IMG/VR virus record: IMGVR_UViG_3300006752_000213
Coordinates: 1 to 24,822 of that record
Length of the DNA stretch: 24,822 nt
From: a virus
Strand: one strand, 5' to 3'
Positions 15,661 through 20,224 of this stretch are shown piece after piece (position 1 is the stretch's first letter; every line of letters starts with the position of its first letter). A program made the position numbers and the translations under genes. The notes under the pieces were generated by a model. The model did not search any database and was not told the origin of the DNA. It saw only the letters and a list, made by a program, of their open reading frames with translations.

Positions 15661-16049
15661 ATCTCAACCCCTGCCGCATCTAGCACGGCCTGAGCCTTAT
15701 AGATTGCCTTGCGGTCTTCAGGGGTAGGGTTTAGATTCCCCTCGCTTGCCCATACCTGCACCAATTCCATCAGGCATTTAGCTGAGTCTATCTCCTCGCG
15801 GGTAGCCTTGTTAAACTCCGGCTTATACCCGTCCTCGGGGTAAATATCTGGCCACGATAATGACGCAGCCGATAGAATCACCTCTGCGGTACATCCTGCG
15901 AAACAGTGAATAAGAATCTTACCGTTGTCTAAGTGTTTGATACTTAAAGAATTAGACCCGTCATCGTGGGCAGGGCATTTCGCCATTGCCTTGTCGCCAG
16001 ATTGCCTGACATCCTCGAGCCTTGATAATACTTTGCTATAGTCTGACAT
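15657..16049 (-). CDS. Stand-alone primase-type zinc-finger protein
   Basis: This is a 130-residue protein with a CHC2-type zinc site: C25-P-A-H28 and, 20 residues later, C49-F-A-G-C53, set in KCPAHDDGSNSLSI and ILIHCFAGC. In primases this domain recognises the template and is followed by a Toprim catalytic core; here the protein ends without one and no Toprim gene is seen in the window. The following genes are initiator and helicase, so a role at priming is likely, perhaps with host DnaG. Its ribosome site (AAAGGG) lies inside a stable hairpin. Confidence 0.78.
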   Translation of the reverse strand: MSDYSKVLSRLEDVRQSGDKAMAKCPAHDDGSNSLSIKHLDNGKILIHCFAGCTAEVILSAASLSWPDIYPEDGYKPEFNKATREEIDSAKCLMELVQVWASEGNLNPTPEDRKAIYKAQAVLDAAGVEI

Positions 16050-16055
16050 GATTTT

Positions 16056-16075
16056 CCCTTTGTGTTTTCAAAGGG
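16056..16075 (-). promoter_or_regulatory. Hairpin covering the ribosome site of the replication module
   Basis: On the minus strand CCCTTTG-AAAACA-CAAAGGG forms a perfect 7-bp stem (16069-16075 with 16056-16062). The right arm contains the AAGGG that is the only ribosome site for the ATG at 16047-16049. No T-run follows, so it is not a terminator. Confidence 0.6.
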
Positions 16076-16129
16076 ATAGGGTATTCTACGCATAGCCGCG
16101 CAGTTTCCCCTCCCCTTGTGTCTGCGTGG

Positions 16130-16735
16130 TTAGCCCCCTTCGGGGGGCGTTTCTAACAATTCACCCCAACGGGTAAGCCCTGCATACTCTAGCCTTTTCG
16201 GATTTCGCATTTTCCTTAAGGCCTTGCCGTATATTTGCCTCACCCTCTCCTTACTCACCCCGTACACATTGCCTATTGCCTCCCATTTATGTTCCTCCCC
16301 CTCGAAACCGAGCCGTAGCGATACGACCTCCGCCTCTCTTTTGGTTAGCATCCCCAACATACTGCCTACTGCCTCGCGCTTTGCCCCTATCTCCATAATT
16401 TGGGCAGGGTCTAGCGTGTCCTCCTCGAGGCGCACTAGCTCGTTAGCGTTTGCCTGTATAGTTTTTTTGTTGGTCTTTAGCGGCTCGATTATCTGAGCCT
16501 CGGGGTATAATTCGTGCGGCATGAGATTAAAAAAATCACATAGCCTCATAAAACACTTACGATACTCCCCGCGAAAATCGTACACGCTTTCCTGCAAGTT
16601 TAAATATCTGCAAGCCTGAGTATAAGTAATCCCCGCCTGCCTTGATAACTCAGCAGCGGAAGCAATCCCCTTCCGATCCATAGCACTAGCTAATAGATTA
16701 TTTTTAACCTTTATCTCTACCCTATAATCCTTCAT
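16130..16735 (-). CDS. HTH plus sigma-70 region 4 transcription regulator
   Basis: This is a 201-residue protein with two DNA-binding parts. Residues 1-80 (RVEIKVKNNLLASAMDRKG, then AAELSRQAGITYTQACRYLN) form a Cro/XRE-like helix-turn-helix. Residues about 130-190 (LTKREAEVVSLRLGFEG, then WEAIGNVYGVSKERVRQIYG) match sigma-70 region 4, which contacts the -35 element. No region 2 is present, so it cannot be a full sigma factor. Proteins of this layout occur in other phages and are often labelled sigma factor. The start is ATG 16733-16735 with GGGAGGG before it. It has its own upstream promoter-like region and is a candidate early-to-late switch. Confidence 0.82.
   Translation of the reverse strand: MKDYRVEIKVKNNLLASAMDRKGIASAAELSRQAGITYTQACRYLNLQESVYDFRGEYRKCFMRLCDFFNLMPHELYPEAQIIEPLKTNKKTIQANANELVRLEEDTLDPAQIMEIGAKREAVGSMLGMLTKREAEVVSLRLGFEGEEHKWEAIGNVYGVSKERVRQIYGKALRKMRNPKRLEYAGLTRWGELLETPPEGG
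16133..16148. other. Stable hairpin with UUCG loop at the end of the sigma-like gene
   Basis: GCCCCC-TTCG-GGGGGC is a perfect 6-bp stem with the extra-stable cUUCGg loop when read on the plus strand; it encodes the last residues of the leftward gene (PPEGG). Neither side has a good T-run, so I do not call it a terminator. It may protect the 3' end of the mRNA. Confidence 0.6.
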
Positions 16736-16747
16736 CAAACCCTCCCC

Positions 16748-16791
16748 TCGCTCAGGCCTTCACAGCGGCGATCTGAGCGATGTTAATTATA
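16748..16791 (-). promoter_or_regulatory. Candidate promoter and inverted-repeat operator for the sigma-like gene
   Basis: A perfect TATAAT lies at 16786-16791 on the minus strand, about 50 bp before the gene; no good -35 box stands 17 bp upstream. Just downstream, spanning the expected transcript start, is an 8-bp inverted repeat TCGCTCAG (16748-16755) / CTGAGCGA (16773-16780) with a 17-bp gap. An activator- or autoregulated promoter would fit. Confidence 0.45.
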
Positions 16792-16841
16792 CCCCTTGTG
16801 TTGGTATTAGTTTCCCATTTAAATCGCTTACACGCGAGCTG

Positions 16842-17063
16842 TTAAGCCTTCACGATGGATATTTCAGCTTGCATGTAGGCTGTCGCAATATCCTCACACT
16901 CTTTTTGGAGTAATCGCATACCATTATCGCGGTATTCTCTCTCTACCAGAAAGGATTTATCCTTTGCATGCTCGCGAATGTAAGCTTGCTTCGCTTGCTC
17001 GGCTTGCTCCTCGGTCTGATAACCCAAACCGAATAAGCCGTTCTTTCCCTTTAATCTGTACAT
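16842..17063 (-). CDS. Small charged protein of unknown function
   Basis: This is a 73-residue protein: a short beta start (YRLKGKNGLFGLGYQT), then a long charged helix (EEQAEQAKQAYIREHAKD). It overlaps the small membrane-protein gene by 13 bp. No family is recognised. It is the last of the small early genes before the promoter region of the sigma-like regulator. Confidence 0.65.
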   Translation of the reverse strand: MYRLKGKNGLFGLGYQTEEQAEQAKQAYIREHAKDKSFLVEREYRDNGMRLLQKECEDIATAYMQAEISIVKA

Positions 17064-17254
17064 ACTATGCCTAGCCCCTTATAGTCTGGATGTCCCGCCT
17101 CCCCTTCACTGGTTCGGCTACCACCTGTAGCGTACCACAGGCAAACCGACTCGGTATAGTATTCCTCGGCGTTTATTTCATCCTCGTAATCCCATTGCCC
17201 CGCGAGCAGTAATAAACCCGCGAGAGTTAGCATTGCCAGTGATTCCTTAAGCAT
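17051..17254 (-). CDS. Small exported or membrane-anchored phage protein
   Basis: This is a 67-residue protein starting at ATG 17252-17254, with GGAGG six bases upstream. Residues 1-21 (MLKESLAMLTLAGLLLLAGQW) form a hydrophobic segment that could be a signal peptide or membrane anchor. The mature part (EYYTESVCLWYATGGS, then GHPDYKGLGIVC) follows a pattern of small phage proteins with a Y-x-x-x-V-x-L-W core, a DYKG motif and two cysteines. Function is unknown. It is the only clearly membrane-directed early protein in this cluster, so a role at the envelope such as exclusion or lysis timing is possible but unproved. Confidence 0.72.
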   Translation of the reverse strand: MLKESLAMLTLAGLLLLAGQWDYEDEINAEEYYTESVCLWYATGGSRTSEGEAGHPDYKGLGIVCTD

Positions 17255-17429
17255 GATCGTCCTCCAGTTTTGGGTAAACATTGAGCGCGTACTCCTGCGC
17301 CTCCTCTATTTCCTTCGGTGTGCATAGCTGCGCTAGGTCATCGACTAGCTGTAAACTATCCGCCAGTCTGTGTTTTGGCGCTGTCAACGCGAGCATAAGC
17401 GCGTTAGTTAAGGCTTGTTGGTGATTCAT
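17247..17429 (-). CDS. Small helical phage protein of unknown function
   Basis: This is a 60-residue all-helical protein (QQALTNALMLALTAPKHRLAD, then LCTPKEIEEAQEYAL). Small proteins with this opening and an A-L-T-A-P segment are common in phage early regions; no role is known to me. It is joined by ATGA to the 121-residue gene upstream and by 8 bp to the membrane-protein gene. Confidence 0.72.
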   Translation of the reverse strand: MNHQQALTNALMLALTAPKHRLADSLQLVDDLAQLCTPKEIEEAQEYALNVYPKLEDDHA

Positions 17430-17791
17430 TTTACTTGCTCCGGCAATTCATCAAAGACCGCATAAGCTTCGCCGAACGATTCCGCGATCTTGGTAAACTT
17501 TTCCGCATAAGTTTCGCCATAAACCTCTGGCTTATCCCAAAACCCTGCGCCGTGGCCGTTGCGAGTAAGCCAGAAATCATGGCCCGCTTGCTCTATATTG
17601 TCCGGTGATAGGTAACACACAATGCGGCTATAGAATGCCAGACAATCGATTATAGACTCGCGGAGGAATTCCTCGTCTATTTCTGCGCCAATTGGCGGCT
17701 GCCCCTCCTCGCCCAATTCTGTAAAGTCTACCGCTTCAAGGTACGCGGCGATAAATTGAGACTCTTTCTTATTGGTTTCTATTATGTGCAT
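17426..17791 (-). CDS. Conserved phage protein with GHDFWLTRNGHGAGFWD motif
   Basis: This is a 121-residue protein whose central motif AGHDFWLTRNGHGAGFWD is familiar from many hypothetical phage proteins. An acidic N-terminal helical part (FIAAYLEAVDFTELGEEG) and a DCLAFY segment precede it. The His/Asp/Trp-rich core could be a metal or nucleotide site, but that is speculation; the family has no function I can name. The leader CACTTAAGGGGAA before the start is shared with other genes in the cluster. Confidence 0.78.
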   Translation of the reverse strand: MHIIETNKKESQFIAAYLEAVDFTELGEEGQPPIGAEIDEEFLRESIIDCLAFYSRIVCYLSPDNIEQAGHDFWLTRNGHGAGFWDKPEVYGETYAEKFTKIAESFGEAYAVFDELPEQVK

Positions 17792-17792
17792 T

Positions 17793-17936
17793 TTATTTTC
17801 CCCTTAAGTGATTGATTAGCGATAGGCATAATTCTATATCGCGAGCAGCCCCTTCCTGTCCGGCTTCTGTTAAATCTGGAAGTAGCGTTGTTTCTAGCCA
17901 TGCGGTATAGGCATTGATTTCGGATTCAGTCCACAT
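17793..17936 (-). CDS. 47-residue small protein
   Basis: This is a short frame from ATG 17934-17936 to TAA 17793-17795, with GAGGGG seven bases upstream in the leader CACTTGAGGGGAA. The product begins MWTESEINAYTAWLETTLL and ends CLSLINHLRGK, an amphipathic helical pattern. The stop lies 1 bp before the start of the 121-residue gene, and the last codons (LRGK) are made from that gene's ribosome-binding leader. No family is recognised. Confidence 0.68.
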   Translation of the reverse strand: MWTESEINAYTAWLETTLLPDLTEAGQEGAARDIELCLSLINHLRGK

Positions 17937-17969
17937 AAAATTCCCCTCAAGTGTTTGATTGTGTTATGA

Positions 17970-18230
17970 TTAGCTGTACTTTATATGTTCTGCTATTTGC
18001 TCATCTAGTAACGGTTTGACCGATTCGGATATAAATTTTGCCCCGTCTGGCGTTTCATTAGGTAAGGCCGCCAATAGCCCCTTGAGCGCTTCAGAGTGAC
18101 TAACAGTCATATAGGCCGCCAATTCTGCATAGTGACATAGAGTCTCGTATAGCCCCTCATCATTGTTTAGCCATAAGGCCACGTTCCAATCATTCTTATT
18201 TGCATAACCTTTGAATGTTTCTTTTGTCAT
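17970..18230 (-). CDS. Small phage protein with WNVALWL motif
   Basis: This is an 86-residue protein. The N-terminal part FKGYANKNDWNVALWLNNDE resembles a widespread group of phage and plasmid proteins that start with a G-Y/W-x-N-x-x-x-W-N-V-x-L-W motif. The rest is helical and ends in KPLLDEQIAEHIKYS. The ribosome leader TTACAAGGGGAAAGACA fits the shared cassette pattern. Function is unknown. Confidence 0.7.
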   Translation of the reverse strand: MTKETFKGYANKNDWNVALWLNNDEGLYETLCHYAELAAYMTVSHSEALKGLLAALPNETPDGAKFISESVKPLLDEQIAEHIKYS

Positions 18231-18252
18231 TGTCTTTCCCCTTGTAAGTAAT

Positions 18253-18270
18253 GCCCCGCCGAAACGGGGC
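18253..18270. other. GC-rich intercistronic hairpin
   Basis: GCCCCG-CCGAAA-CGGGGC is a perfect 6-bp stem between two small leftward genes, 6 bp after the stop of the 71-residue gene. No T-run follows. It is probably an mRNA stabiliser or processing site. Confidence 0.55.
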
Positions 18271-18276
18271 GATTGA

Positions 18277-18492
18277 TTAGATCATGCTATCGAGTCTTTC
18301 TTCCAATTCCGCTTTGCTCGAGCAATAGATTTCATTAAGCCAGTCCGCCCCTTCAATCCAATAGCCGATGTCCCTACCGACTCGATCTATTTCTATCGTC
18401 AATCCTAGCTTTGCCGCTTTGCGTCTTAGCTTGGCAAGTGATATAGGGTTGCTTTGGTTTAGCGTGTTACTTAAAAGCTTCTCGAGTTTCAT
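18277..18492 (-). CDS. Small protein of unknown function
   Basis: This is a 71-residue alpha/beta protein. A helical start (LEKLLSNTLNQSN, LAKLRRKAAKLGLTI) is followed by two likely strands (EIDRVGRDIGYWIEG) and a final helix. The layout resembles small single-domain phage proteins, but I cannot name it. The leader TTACCGAGGGGAATATC precedes ATG. Confidence 0.68.
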   Translation of the reverse strand: MKLEKLLSNTLNQSNPISLAKLRRKAAKLGLTIEIDRVGRDIGYWIEGADWLNEIYCSSKAELEERLDSMI

Positions 18493-18510
18493 GATATTCC
18501 CCTCGGTAAT

Positions 18511-18526
18511 GCGCCCCGTAGGGCGC
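18511..18526. other. GC-rich intercistronic hairpin
   Basis: GCGCCC-CGTA-GGGCGC is a perfect 6-bp stem placed between the stop of the first early gene and the ribosome leader of the next. It has the same arrangement as the hairpin at 18253-18270 and also lacks a T-run. Confidence 0.55.
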
Positions 18527-18533
18527 GTATTGT

Positions 18534-18773
18534 TTAAAGTCTATTATCTTGCATAGCTTCCGCTAGTGTTTCGCAATAATTACCGCTTTCAAAGAATGGC
18601 GCATCGCCCGATCTAGAAGGATCAATTGCTCGCCAGACAACGAACGGGTGTAGCGAGTGTTCGCGCTTTACTATTGCCATCGCGGATGGATAGCTAAACG
18701 AGTCACCGTTCGAATTCTTAACTAGGTCAATTAACTGGCCGTTTACTTGTTCTAATGCTTTGCTTAAATCCAT
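18534..18773 (-). CDS. First early leftward gene, unknown function
   Basis: This is a 79-residue protein. I start it at ATG 18771-18773 because CACTTAAGGGGAA lies just before it; an open frame continuing to 18860 has no such site and runs into the control region. The sequence (ALEQVNGQLIDLVKNSNGDS, then HPFVVWRAIDPSRSG) ends in a short acidic helix (CETLAEAMQDNRL). No family is recognised. As the first gene after the leftward promoter it should be the earliest expressed and is a candidate host-takeover protein, by position only. Confidence 0.66.
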   Translation of the reverse strand: MDLSKALEQVNGQLIDLVKNSNGDSFSYPSAMAIVKREHSLHPFVVWRAIDPSRSGDAPFFESGNYCETLAEAMQDNRL

Positions 18774-18925
18774 TGCGTGATTCCCCTTAAGTGATGCGCT
18801 GCACCGTTGCCGCGCTTTCGTAAAGTACATTGCATGCGCCGTGCCAAGTCCTGCCAACAATCGAAAACAATTTTAAAACTTCAATGATTACAACGCGTTG
18901 CGGATGAAAATAAATTCACCGGATT

Positions 18926-18954
18926 GTTTTACTGTATAAATACACAGTGTTCAA
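18926..18954 (-). promoter_or_regulatory. Candidate leftward early promoter
   Basis: On the minus strand TTGAAC (18949-18954), a 17-bp spacer and TAAAAC (18926-18931) match sigma-70 boxes at 4 of 6 positions each with ideal spacing. Transcription would start near 18919 and give a leader of about 145 nt before the first gene. Confidence 0.5.
18930..18949. promoter_or_regulatory. LexA-like SOS box
   Basis: TACTGTATAAATACACAGTG carries the gammaproteobacterial LexA core CTGT-N8-ACAG with an A/T-rich centre. It differs from the ideal TACTGT-N8-ACAGTA only at the last base. It fills the spacer of the leftward promoter, the usual place for LexA repression. Confidence 0.72.
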
Positions 18955-19013
18955 AAGTGTTACTGTGTTACCGTAAAGTGTTACCGTGTTACCGTGAAAG
19001 TGTTACCGGTAAC
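18955..19013. repeat. Five-copy GTGTTAC operator array ending in a palindrome
   Basis: GTGTTAC starts at 18957, 18965, 18978, 18986 and 19000. The 20-bp block AAGTGTTACYGTGTTACCGT occurs at 18955 and 18976, a 21-bp period, and a shortened third block at 18998 ends in the perfect palindrome GTTACCGGTAAC (19002-19013). The array lies just upstream of the leftward promoter. Confidence 0.85.
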
Positions 19014-19018
19014 AGATT

Positions 19019-19040
19019 GGGTTGGGGGTTGGGTGTAGGG
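19019..19040 (+). other. G-quadruplex motif
   Basis: GGG-TT-GGGGG-TT-GGG-TGTA-GGG has four G-runs of three or more with loops of 2, 2 and 4 bases, which fits the standard intramolecular G4 pattern. It begins 6 bp after the GTTACCGGTAAC palindrome. Confidence 0.75.
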
Positions 19041-19068
19041 TATTGGCTGCCTATCAATCCCTCACACC

Positions 19069-19103
19069 TAGCGAATCTCGCCAATAGTTAGCGAATCTCG
19101 CCA
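19069..19103. repeat. Pair of 15-bp direct repeats with internal dyad
   Basis: TAGCGAATCTCGCCA occurs at 19069-19083 and 19089-19103, a 20-bp period. Each copy contains GCGA-ATC-TCGC, a short palindrome such as a dimeric repressor would bind. It may be the operator for the rightward transcript. Confidence 0.8.
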
Positions 19104-19112
19104 CCTATTATC

Positions 19113-19139
19113 CGCGCGTGTGTGCGTGTGCGCGTATAT
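19113..19139. other. Alternating pyrimidine-purine (Z-DNA-prone) tract
   Basis: Twenty-seven bases alternate without a break, mostly CG and TG steps (from CGCGCGTGTGTG to GCGCGTATAT). A second 12-bp alternating tract lies at 19175-19186. Such tracts can adopt Z-DNA under negative supercoiling. Confidence 0.7.
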
Positions 19140-19142
19140 TGA

Positions 19143-19172
19143 GGGGGGACTTCCGGAGGGGACGGGGAGGGG
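19143..19172 (+). other. Second G-quadruplex motif
   Basis: G6-ACTTCCGGA-GGGG-AC-GGGG-A-GGGG gives four runs of at least four G with loops of 9, 2 and 1 bases. It lies between the two alternating purine-pyrimidine tracts. Confidence 0.65.
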
Positions 19173-19355
19173 ACTGTGTGCGCGCGAATTATTATAGTTG
19201 CCCCCCAAATTTGCAGCAGGCAAAATTAAAAAAAAGCCAGAATCAGCATTAACTCTCGCGCACGTAATATCTAGCGTTGTACAAAAATTAGACAATAATT
19301 AAAACTCATGTTTCAATGCAGTTAATTAATCTTAGATAATAGATACGAACCTGTT

Positions 19356-19718
19356 ATGAAAGACAACACAGATAAGCCTAAACGCAGAGTAGGTAGACCC
19401 CGCAAGGATGAGCTAATCCCACCCAAGAGGGGTAGGGGTAGACCCAAGGGCGACCACTCAGCTATGCAGGAGATGAAGCAGAGGTTCTTGGCTAGAAGAG
19501 ACACCCCTGCGGTAATCAACTCTATTTACAAGGCGGCTATGGATGACGACCACAAGAACCAAGCTGCTGCGTGGAAGCTGATTATAGATAGGGTCTTGCC
19601 TGTCAGTGCATTCGACAAGGACAAGATGGGCGGCAAGCCTACGGTCAACATCACTATCTCAGGCGTAGGAGAAACTCCTGTGATAGACGGAGAGGTTATA
19701 GACCATGAACCTGATTGA
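19356..19718 (+). CDS. AT-hook protein, probable small terminase subunit
   Basis: This is a 120-residue protein. The N-terminus has two AT-hook-like motifs, VGRPRKDE and RGRGRPKGD, which bind the minor groove of A/T-rich DNA. A helical middle (EMKQRFLARRDTPAVINSI, then AAAWKLIIDRVLPVSAFDKD) and an acidic tail follow (VNITISGVGETPVIDGEVID). Proteins with this C-terminal layout commonly precede phage large terminases. As first gene of the packaging block it is the likely DNA-recognition subunit. No strong ribosome site precedes ATG 19356, and an in-frame stop just upstream rules out a longer form. The role is inferred from order. Confidence 0.62.
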   Translation: MKDNTDKPKRRVGRPRKDELIPPKRGRGRPKGDHSAMQEMKQRFLARRDTPAVINSIYKAAMDDDHKNQAAAWKLIIDRVLPVSAFDKDKMGGKPTVNITISGVGETPVIDGEVIDHEPD

Positions 19719-20124
19719 TCTACTGGTTAAGCATGAGGGCTTACGGACTAAGCCGTATGAGGATACGACCGGACACCTAAGTATTGGTGTTGGGAGAAAC
19801 TTAGACTCATTGGGGTTATCCCACGATGAAATCTACTATATGCTCAAGAACGACATCAGAAGGTGTGAGGAAGAACTGGATAACACCTTCCGGTGGTACA
19901 AGTATCTAGATCAAGTGCGTAAGGATGCTATGGTATCATTATGCTTCAATCTTGGTATTACTAGACTGAGGAAGTTCAAACTGGCTCTTAAGTCTATGGA
20001 GACTGACGACTTCGAGGAAGCTGCCGATGAATTCTTAGATTCTCTGTGGGCGACTCAGGTTGGTCAACGGGCTGTAGAGATAACTTATATGATTCGATTT
20101 GGAGAATACTATGCCAATGGTTAA
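19705..20124 (+). CDS. T4-type lysozyme (GH24 endolysin)
   Basis: This is a 139-residue muramidase that cleaves peptidoglycan at lysis. The N-terminus HEGLRTKPYEDTTG matches T4 lysozyme, with E11 and D20 at the same numbers. The third active-site position, Thr26 in T4, is Ser26 here (HLSIGVGRNLD). Later motifs are DAMVSLCFNLG and FLDSLWATQVGQRA. No signal peptide or anchor is present, so a holin should be needed, but none is recognised in the window. It overlaps the AT-hook gene by 14 bp, an unusual place for lysis between the packaging genes. Confidence 0.9.
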   Translation: MNLIDLLVKHEGLRTKPYEDTTGHLSIGVGRNLDSLGLSHDEIYYMLKNDIRRCEEELDNTFRWYKYLDQVRKDAMVSLCFNLGITRLRKFKLALKSMETDDFEEAADEFLDSLWATQVGQRAVEITYMIRFGEYYANG

Positions 20125-20224
20125 TGGTAAGAAATACGCATACACAACTAAAGGTAAGGCCGCTGCGAAGAAGGCAGCAGCTAAAGCCGGAACTAAGCCT
20201 AAGATGGCGAAGAAGCGCAAGTAA
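20111..20224 (+). CDS. 37-residue Lys/Ala-rich basic protein
   Basis: This is a short frame from ATG 20111 to TAA 20222-20224, preceded by GGAGA. The product starts MPMVNGKKYAYTTKGK and continues as AAAKKAAAKAGTKPK with a KKRK end, like a histone H1 tail. It overlaps the lysozyme by 14 bp and joins the next gene by TAATG, so translation is very likely. Similar tiny basic proteins lie near terminase genes of other podoviruses. It probably binds nucleic acid; whether it is in the virion is unknown. Confidence 0.75.
   Translation: MPMVNGKKYAYTTKGKAAAKKAAAKAGTKPKMAKKRK

Larger units (their letters stand above)
18774..19355. other. Non-coding divergent control region
   Basis: These 582 bp separate the leftward early operon from the rightward packaging genes and contain no convincing gene. 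Left to right they hold: a leader with the palindrome CAACGCGTTG (18891-18900), a leftward promoter overlapped by a LexA-like box, five GTGTTAC repeats, two G-run clusters, two 15-bp repeats, an alternating purine-pyrimidine tract, and an A/T-rich stretch before the AT-hook gene. I could not place a rightward promoter firmly: TTGTAC-N17-TAAAAC (19277-19305) and a GATAAT at 19335-19340 are weak candidates. The region may also hold a packaging (pac/cos) site next to terminase; nothing proves it. Confidence 0.75.

Noticed and set aside
16133-16148. Terminator after the sigma-like gene
   Set aside because: The stem is strong but neither strand has a T-run after it.
18955-19013. CRISPR array
   Set aside because: Repeats are 7-20 bp with no unique spacers of constant length and no cas genes; operator or iteron array fits better.
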